Positions 4,723-9,243 of a stretch of DNA of 9,243 nucleotides are shown here, piece by piece (positions within the stretch are counted from its first letter, which is position 1; each line of letters opens with the position of its first letter). The translations under genes and the position numbers were made by a program. The DNA comes from Candidatus Yanofskybacteria bacterium RIFCSPHIGHO2_01_FULL_39_8b (lineage in GTDB: Bacteria > Patescibacteriota > Minisyncoccia > 2-02-FULL-40-12 > GWA2-44-9), in NCBI GenBank assembly GCA_001794015.1, contig MGIZ01000025.1, positions 1,908 to 11,150 of the forward strand, written 5' to 3'. The notes beneath the pieces were generated by a model that worked only from the letters and a program-made list of their open reading frames with translations, ran no database searches and was not told where the DNA came from.

Positions 4723-6438
4723 TTATGGTACCGCCGGTGAGATATTTTGAGAAGTCTTTTTCTTAATGTTTTTCCAGATCAGAAATCCGATAAGTCCTAA
4801 AGCTACTGGTAGAAAGAGCCAAAAAGACAATAGCCTCTTCAAAAAACTATCGCCAACCTTAAGTTCTGCCGGCTGGTTTATTTTCTCAAACACCCCGTCA
4901 TTATTAGCATAAACGATGACAGAATATTCGCCATTCTCAAGATCGGAAACTTGAGCGCTATTTGATCCTTTAGAAACGAGGATGATCTTAACTAAATTCC
5001 CATTTTTATCAAAAATATCAACCCGATAACCGTTACTCGGCTCTACCCCGACCGGTAATTCCCACCGGATAACATTGATGTTTCCACCTTCACCATTGGG
5101 AGAATTTTGAGATGATACTGAAATCTCTTGAAATTGTTGGTTAGATTGATTGTTTTGATTTGCTGGTTGGTTAGGTGGGGATATTATGGACGGTAAGGTG
5201 CTAAAACTGATACTGGCTTTAGACGTATTTCCCACCGCGTCGTTTGAGGTAATCGTGGCAACATAATTAACATTGGCGCCAAGCCCGCTCTTAATTTTTA
5301 AAAGGTGTTCTAACTCAAGAGTTGAATCCGAAGTGTCCGTAATCGTAATGAAAAATGGAGTACTGATTAAAAGATGAGAATTAGCAATTTCATCAGTCGT
5401 CCAGGCCACATCAATTGATCTGTCGTTTATATTCGTCCTAATATTAGAAATGGCCGGCGGCGTATTATCCGGCGGAGAGGACTGATTTGGGGAGCGTATT
5501 ATAGCCGTTGAGCTTGGAATTGGCGATCCGGTTGGAGAATTTGCGGGTGTTTGAGTTGGTGATAATGAAGGAGTTGTCGAAGGTTCTAGGCTTGTCAAAG
5601 GAGTCGGAGTCAGCCCTTGGCCGGAATTAAAGGTTCCGCTTGACTGGCTTTGGTTGCCCCAGGAATCTTTAACCGTCAGGATGTATTGATAGTTAATATT
5701 GGGAGAAACGGAAACCATAAAATTGCAGGCTGCTATTCCTAAAACACAAAAATGATATTCGTTCGTAAAGCCAATGCTTTGAGGGTATCCTTGGCCAGCA
5801 GGACCATATTCTATCTTATAATCTACCGGCTCGTTGGCGTTAAAATCGACTCTCATTTGATCCGGTGAAATAACCGTCCAGGCAACATTTGATAAGATCG
5901 GGGCTGAAGTTTCTGTTGTTTCGTAAAGAGCATACTTAAAACTAAATTCCTGCTCTTCCTCGCCAAGTTTACCCACTCCGGTAATATACTCTGAAGCAAT
6001 GGGAGCATTATGGGCAACCACTTTAACCCGATTGCTGTAGTAAAGCCGTAGTTCCGGCATTGAACTGGTCGCCTTGATACTGTACTTCTGGTTGCCTAAA
6101 ACAGAAATTTGGGAATTAAGATCAATATGAAATCTCGTTCCATCGCTAGTCTCAACGATATTGCCGATAGCAACAGTTTTAGTGGCAATGACATTTTCCT
6201 GTTCATTAAGTAAGTCAAAAACGGCCGTTCCGCTTGATCCCGGATTAGCAAGCCAAACGTCAAACCCTCCCAAAAAATCACTTTGAGGAAAAAATACCTG
6301 CGATGGAGTTGCGCCATCAGCAATTTTTAGAGAAGAGGTTGTGTCGGGATTAAATTCCAGATAGCGAGTGCCATGAGCAAAAACAAAGAAAGGCATCCCA
6401 AATATAGTTAAAATAATTCCCGTCAACAAACACTTCAT
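4723..6438 (-). CDS. Secreted, C-terminally anchored surface protein with fibronectin-III-like domains
   Basis: 571 residues that I cannot assign to a named family. A Sec signal peptide is clear (1-21, hydrophobic core 'LLTGIILTIFGMPFFVF', likely cut after FAHG or nearby). A beta-rich N-terminal domain spans about 25-140. Two fibronectin-III-like domains follow, at about 181-270 ('PILSNVAWTVISPDQMRVDF') and 327-415 ('PPAISNIRTNINDRSIDVAW...SNDAVGNTS'). They are separated by a Pro/Thr/Ser-rich linker (276-326), and an Asn/Gln-rich linker (417-437) leads to a third beta domain (438-528). Cys231 and Cys238 could form a disulfide. One transmembrane helix (about 535-555) followed by lysines anchors it with the body outside; no sortase motif is seen. 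It lies after a type IV pilin gene, so a role in attachment or pilus function is plausible but inferred. No Shine-Dalgarno site precedes the ATG. Confidence 0.8.
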   Translation of the reverse strand: MKCLLTGIILTIFGMPFFVFAHGTRYLEFNPDTTSSLKIADGATPSQVFFPQSDFLGGFDVWLANPGSSGTAVFDLLNEQENVIATKTVAIGNIVETSDGTRFHIDLNSQISVLGNQKYSIKATSSMPELRLYYSNRVKVVAHNAPIASEYITGVGKLGEEEQEFSFKYALYETTETSAPILSNVAWTVISPDQMRVDFNANEPVDYKIEYGPAGQGYPQSIGFTNEYHFCVLGIAACNFMVSVSPNINYQYILTVKDSWGNQSQSSGTFNSGQGLTPTPLTSLEPSTTPSLSPTQTPANSPTGSPIPSSTAIIRSPNQSSPPDNTPPAISNIRTNINDRSIDVAWTTDEIANSHLLISTPFFITITDTSDSTLELEHLLKIKSGLGANVNYVATITSNDAVGNTSKASISFSTLPSIISPPNQPANQNNQSNQQFQEISVSSQNSPNGEGGNINVIRWELPVGVEPSNGYRVDIFDKNGNLVKIILVSKGSNSAQVSDLENGEYSVIVYANNDGVFEKINQPAELKVGDSFLKRLLSFWLFLPVALGLIGFLIWKNIKKKTSQNISPAVP

Positions 6439-6445
6439 AACTCAA

Positions 6446-6454
6446 ATTATAACA
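6446..6454 (-). promoter_or_regulatory. Extended -10 promoter directly before the surface-protein gene
   Basis: TGTTATAAT (6454-6446) is a perfect extended -10 on the minus strand, 7 bases before the ATG at 6438. Transcription would begin at or next to the start codon, giving a leaderless mRNA. No -35 match is seen at the usual distance, where the hairpin's GC top falls instead. The same TGTTATAAT occurs in the tmRNA promoter. Confidence 0.45.
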
Positions 6455-6485
6455 CAAAATCCCCTATGGGGATTTTGTGTTATAA
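6447..6485. repeat. Perfect 18-bp-stem hairpin between pilin and surface-protein genes
   Basis: Arms 6447-6464 and 6468-6485 pair without mismatch around a TAT loop, with CCCC/GGGG at the top. On the minus strand it lies 12 bases after the pilin stop codon. No T-run follows (the next bases are TTGAGTT), so it is not a standard intrinsic terminator. It could protect the 3' end of an abundant pilin mRNA or attenuate read-through. Its distal arm contains the -10 of the next gene. Confidence 0.85.
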
Positions 6486-6497
6486 AGCTTATAACTT

Positions 6498-6950
6498 CTA
6501 TCTTGATACTTCTATCGTTTCGTTAAGTTCTGCTTTTGTCGCTCTGACATGAATTCTGCCTCCGCTATCCTGCCAAATATGATATCCTGTCGACGCAACT
6601 GCTCCACCGGATGGATCAAACGGAATTGAGACGACATATGTTGGCGAGACACAAGCTTCGAGATAAACTGAACCGCTAGTACCATCGCCTACATTTGTCG
6701 CCGATGATGGAATAGTAACGGTTTCAGAACCGCAAGTTGAACTCCAAAGACCCTTGTTGTCAACCATTCTCTGGGAAACGGAATTCAAAATAGTATTAAC
6801 GTTTGATGAACGTTGGCTGTTTCTGGCTTGGGCAAATTGCCTGGCCGGATTCAGGGCCACGATAACTACTGCCGCTAAAATGGCAATGATGCCTATGACA
6901 ACTAAAATTTCGATAAGGGTAAATCCGCCTTGTTTATTATATTTTTTCAT
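6498..6950 (-). CDS. Type IV pilin (prepilin)
   Basis: 150 residues with a canonical class III signal: 'MKKYNKQGG' then 'FTLIEILVVIGIIAILAAVVIVALNP'. Prepilin peptidase would cut after Gly9 and methylate Phe10; Glu14 is the +5 glutamate needed for assembly. The hydrophobic helix spans 10-33. The small C-terminal domain has Cys73 and Cys100, a likely disulfide loop, and the 'SIPFDPSGG' and 'YHIWQDSGGRIHVRA' pattern common in small bacterial pilins and pseudopilins. It could be the major pilin or a pseudopilin; its position as a stand-alone unit followed by a strong hairpin favours a highly expressed structural subunit. Upstream on the minus strand TATAAT (6984-6979) may be its -10, giving a leader of about 21 bases. 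No clear -35 or Shine-Dalgarno site is seen. Confidence 0.95.
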   Translation of the reverse strand: MKKYNKQGGFTLIEILVVIGIIAILAAVVIVALNPARQFAQARNSQRSSNVNTILNSVSQRMVDNKGLWSSTCGSETVTIPSSATNVGDGTSGSVYLEACVSPTYVVSIPFDPSGGAVASTGYHIWQDSGGRIHVRATKAELNETIEVSR

Positions 6951-6978
6951 AAATCTAAAAATTATCTTTAAATATTTT

Positions 6979-7005
6979 ATTATATCCGTCCAAGCGCTTC
7001 GGGAC
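6979..7005 (-). promoter_or_regulatory. Candidate pilin -10 with an adjoining bulged inverted repeat
   Basis: TATAAT (6984-6979) lies 28 bases before the pilin ATG. Just upstream of it, 6988-7005 forms an inverted repeat centred on AAGCGCTT (6992-6999), with outer arms GTCC/GGAC and two single-base bulges. It occupies the spot where a -35 would be, so it could be an operator or a transcribed hairpin. The -35 itself is not recognisable. Confidence 0.35.
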
Positions 7006-7052
7006 AGATAAATCGACCATTTTTCTATTTTAACACTAAGAAAATCAGCCTA

Positions 7053-7086
7053 AAAATAACTTATCCACACCATACACAGTTATTTT
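7053..7086. promoter_or_regulatory. Stem-loop with a DnaA-box match at the end of the PilX-like gene
   Basis: Arms AAAATAACT (7053-7061) and AGTTATTTT (7078-7086) flank a 16-base loop and include the stop codon of the PilX-like gene. On the minus strand the distal arm gives TTATTTTTA, so it could act as a weak terminator. TTATCCACA (7061-7069) is a perfect DnaA-box consensus, followed directly by CCATACACA, a 7/9 match. One perfect box is not evidence for an origin. Confidence 0.3.
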
Positions 7087-8543
7087 ATTTGTTCCCAAGA
7101 TATTAATTCATAATAACTGCCGATAAATGGAAATCCCGGGGGAGGATTATACAAAAGATTGGAATCATAAACTATATCCCTTTGCTGATAGCCGCTACCA
7201 TCAGAGTAGGCAAAGCCATAGCCTTTTTGAGTGGCGATCATACCATTAAGAAATATTTTCTGGCGGTTATTATAGGGAGAACAATTCGGTTTTGAAGTTG
7301 CCGGTTTATAATAATACCTTCCGACCATTCCATTTTGGGCGACTACGGCCGCATCTATTCTCAAATCTTCTTCACTGGCCATACCGACAAGAACGTTGCC
7401 CTGACTGATTAAACCGATAACGTCCTGGCCGTCATAATTCGTATATAAAATATCCTTGTTAACGGTAATATTTTTATACTTATTGGGCTCAAAAGGAAAC
7501 TTTCCCGCCGCAATAGTAACTCTGGCGGTATTAATTTTACCATCCACCCAGACATGATCCTCAACAAAAATTATCCCATTGGCCGGAATTGGATAATTGC
7601 CGACTAATTGCTCGCTCCCGCTGCCGGTTTTAATACTCCAAACCTTCCAACCCTTCTGTTTCAATGAGTTCTTGCAACTCTTGTCCGGTTTTTTCATAAT
7701 TTTTTTAACTTTATAAATATCGAAGGTGTCATTTTCTTTAAGGACAATATGATATCCTTTAGCGTTTGACTTATTAAAATATCGTCCTCCCGACTGGGCC
7801 ATTGATTTTATCTGGGCCAGAGTTTCGGTTAAACCGTTAAAGTCAACTCGCGATACCGGAAATTCCCTGCCGGCATAAAAAACATCGGCTCTTACCGGTA
7901 AACTTGCCGGCGGCGAAGGATCAACCGGAACCGTATGGGTATGGACTGCGTATTCGTCTCCACCCGAATGATCGGGATCATTATAGGTAGTTTTGGCGCT
8001 AGTCACGATATTTTCTGCGATACCGTCAAACCTGATTCCCCCGTTGGAATGAACCGGGCCGACAATTTTTGTCCCCAGCTCAAATCTAATATCACTGTTG
8101 GACAAAACGGCATATTTTACAACTGAAGGAATGCCCATCTTAACCTGGATAATTCTTTCTACATTTGAATCGGACAATACTTTTCCGGTTGATTTTATTG
8201 TAACAACCGAACTGTTGGCCAATGGCGGAGTAATTTCTAAAGTAAAATTTCCGACTACAATTCCATTTTTATCCCTATATTCATGAATATAAGGCCCCGG
8301 TCCGCCCGTTCCATCTTTAAAATCTTTAGGGGCATGGGCCAAATGCCACCGGTAATATTCTATGCCGGCTTCGGCAACCATAAAAGCCGTTTTCTGGCTT
8401 GAGTATCTGAAAACAGATCGGTAATTAGAATCAACCCAAATTATCAAACCGGAAATAATAATAATAGCGACTGTCCCCAACAATAAAACCGCTAAAGAAA
8501 GCTGACCATTCTCGCTTTTTTTAAATTTTAAAAATTCTATCAT
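7080..8543 (-). CDS. PilX-like pilus-assembly protein with large C-terminal domain
   Basis: 487 residues. The N-terminus fits PilX-type minor pilins: 'NGQLSLAVLLLGTVAIIIISGLIIW' forms a membrane helix (about 15-37), and downstream lies the hallmark 'AFMVAEAGIEYYRWHL' (53-68) with the A-E-A-G-I core. The +5 glutamate of true pilins is missing, as in many PilX relatives. The remaining 400 residues are beta-rich and secreted-looking ('GPVHSNGGIRFDG', 'NGIIFVEDHVWVDGKI', 'VIGLISQGNVLVG', 'AAVVAQNGMVGRYYY'). They resemble the repetitive sheet regions of PilX/DUF4900-like proteins, but I cannot name the domain. PilX proteins cap or prime pili and take part in adhesion; that role is inferred. Its ATG overlaps the stop of the PilW-like gene (ATGA), so translation is probably coupled. 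Confidence 0.82.
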   Translation of the reverse strand: MIEFLKFKKSENGQLSLAVLLLGTVAIIIISGLIIWVDSNYRSVFRYSSQKTAFMVAEAGIEYYRWHLAHAPKDFKDGTGGPGPYIHEYRDKNGIVVGNFTLEITPPLANSSVVTIKSTGKVLSDSNVERIIQVKMGIPSVVKYAVLSNSDIRFELGTKIVGPVHSNGGIRFDGIAENIVTSAKTTYNDPDHSGGDEYAVHTHTVPVDPSPPASLPVRADVFYAGREFPVSRVDFNGLTETLAQIKSMAQSGGRYFNKSNAKGYHIVLKENDTFDIYKVKKIMKKPDKSCKNSLKQKGWKVWSIKTGSGSEQLVGNYPIPANGIIFVEDHVWVDGKINTARVTIAAGKFPFEPNKYKNITVNKDILYTNYDGQDVIGLISQGNVLVGMASEEDLRIDAAVVAQNGMVGRYYYKPATSKPNCSPYNNRQKIFLNGMIATQKGYGFAYSDGSGYQQRDIVYDSNLLYNPPPGFPFIGSYYELISWEQIK

Positions 8544-9127
8544 ATTTTTAAACTGCGGATATTTATAAAAGCATCGATAGAAGATGGCAGGGGTGGCAAG
8601 GTTATGTTCCTGTCTGCCATTAAATTAACCTTAACCGACCTGATAACAGAAACTTTTACCGGCTGTTCAAGTTGGGATCCGGCGCTGCCTTCGTATATTT
8701 TGTCATAATAATAAAAAATATTATCGGAGATTATGTTATTAGCCAAAGTAGTAATTTTCTCGTCAGACGGATCATAAACAATCGGATTAATAGAGGGTTT
8801 AATAACGCCCTTTTTAAAAGTAGCTCCTTCTAAATAATATCTTATTCTCTCGACTAAAATGTCGCCGTCAATATTGCTATAAAAACTGAATGAGCTCGAA
8901 GATGCAAAAACAATCGCATAACTGCCGTTGCTCGAATCTGCGATAGATCGTATTTCCGGCACAATTATGTTTAATGCCTCTTCAATCTCTTCTTCCACTT
9001 CCAGGTTGTCGCCTATGGAAAACTGGGCTTTAAAAATATCAATAGCAAACAATGTCACCGTAAAAGTCACAATAGTCAAGATACTTACCGCAATTAAAAC
9101 CTCGATCAATGTGAAACCTTTTTGCAT
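8540..9127 (-). CDS. PilW/PulJ-like minor pilin
   Basis: 195 residues from ATG 9127. The prepilin signal is 'MQKG' followed by 'FTLIEVLIAVSILTIVTFTVTLFAI': cleavage after Gly4, with Glu9 at +5. The rest ('EEEIEEALNIIVPEIRSIADSS', then a beta-rich part with 'IRYYLEGATFKKGVI') fits PilW/PulJ-type minor pilins that help prime the pilus tip. The reading frame stays open further upstream through 'FEFRYSNFEF' to a TTG at 9190, but that extension is encoded entirely by the TTCGAA repeat and the ATG gives a normal short leader, so I choose 9127. The repeat ends at the ATG itself, leaving no recognisable Shine-Dalgarno site. The gene overlaps the PilX-like gene by 4 bp. Further pilus genes probably lie beyond the right edge. 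Confidence 0.85.
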   Translation of the reverse strand: MQKGFTLIEVLIAVSILTIVTFTVTLFAIDIFKAQFSIGDNLEVEEEIEEALNIIVPEIRSIADSSNGSYAIVFASSSSFSFYSNIDGDILVERIRYYLEGATFKKGVIKPSINPIVYDPSDEKITTLANNIISDNIFYYYDKIYEGSAGSQLEQPVKVSVIRSVKVNLMADRNITLPPLPSSIDAFINIRSLKI

Positions 9128-9129
9128 AA

Positions 9130-9243
9130 ATTCGAAATTCGAATATCGAAATTCGAAACAAATTCCAAATTCGAATTTCCAAAATTCCAAACGGTTTAGG
9201 ATTTAGAATTTCGAATTTCGAATTTTCGGACTTTGTTTCGGAT
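9130..9243. repeat. TTCGAA-rich imperfect palindromic repeat, copy B, cut by window edge
   Basis: Second copy of the element in mpg (716-822), in the same orientation, 114 bp visible. It is a large imperfect inverted repeat centred near AAACGGTTT (9189-9197). The left arm contains TTCGAAACAAATTCCAAATT, and the reverse complement of the right arm reads TCCGAAACAAAGTCCGAAAA. It may continue beyond the window. It occupies the whole upstream region of the PilW-like gene that can be seen. Confidence 0.9.

Noticed and set aside
7061..7079. Replication origin at the DnaA-box match
   Set aside because: Only one perfect box and one weak one, no dnaA/dnaN nearby, and no cluster of boxes or long AT-rich unwinding region.
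9128..9190. N-terminal extension of the PilW-like protein from TTG 9190
   Set aside because: It is encoded wholly by the repeat, uses a weaker start codon, and the ATG at 9127 gives a normal short prepilin leader.

Overview
The window looks like a chromosomal segment of a Candidate Phyla Radiation (Patescibacteria) bacterium, probably of the Parcubacteria/Microgenomates kind. I infer this from the moderately AT-rich sequence, very tight packing, few recognisable Shine-Dalgarno sites, a type IV pilin of the 'NPARQ...IPxDP' style, an Ate1/Bpt-fold transferase, and palindromic repeats lodged inside genes. The lineage is not proven. TGA, TAG and TAA all act as stops, so the code is standard.

Left half (1-3914): a protein quality-control neighbourhood. 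A ClpP-like serine protease runs off the left edge on the minus strand. Upstream of it on the same strand lies a 3-methyladenine DNA glycosylase (mpg). Only 18 bp away, htrA diverges from mpg and is followed 3 bp later by smpB. An Ate1-like aminoacyl-tRNA-protein transferase converges on smpB. Behind it is a complete tmRNA gene (ssrA) with its own promoter and intrinsic terminator. So the two trans-translation partners (SmpB and tmRNA), two proteases, and an enzyme family that marks protein N-termini sit within 4 kb. The tmRNA tag reads AKNNYSGALAFA, ending in -AFA instead of the usual -LAA.

Right half (3947-9243): everything is on the minus strand. In transcription order there is a PilW/PulJ-like minor pilin overlapping by 4 bp a PilX-like protein; a short regulatory gap; a type IV pilin; an 18-bp perfect hairpin; a large Sec-secreted, C-terminally anchored surface protein with fibronectin-III-like domains; and an RluA-family pseudouridine synthase 5 bp later. 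This is a pilus/cell-surface block.

The least ordinary feature is a set of palindromic repeat insertions in or against coding sequence. A ~110-bp imperfect palindrome rich in TTCGAA occurs twice. One copy (716-822) is read in frame inside mpg, and the other (9130-9243) abuts the start codon of the PilW-like gene. The RluA-family gene carries two more insert-like segments: a perfect 38-bp palindrome (4226-4263) beside three tandem 9-mers, and a GC-rich palindromic patch (about 4009-4048). The pattern resembles the protein-coding palindromic elements known from Rickettsia, though the sequences look unrelated.
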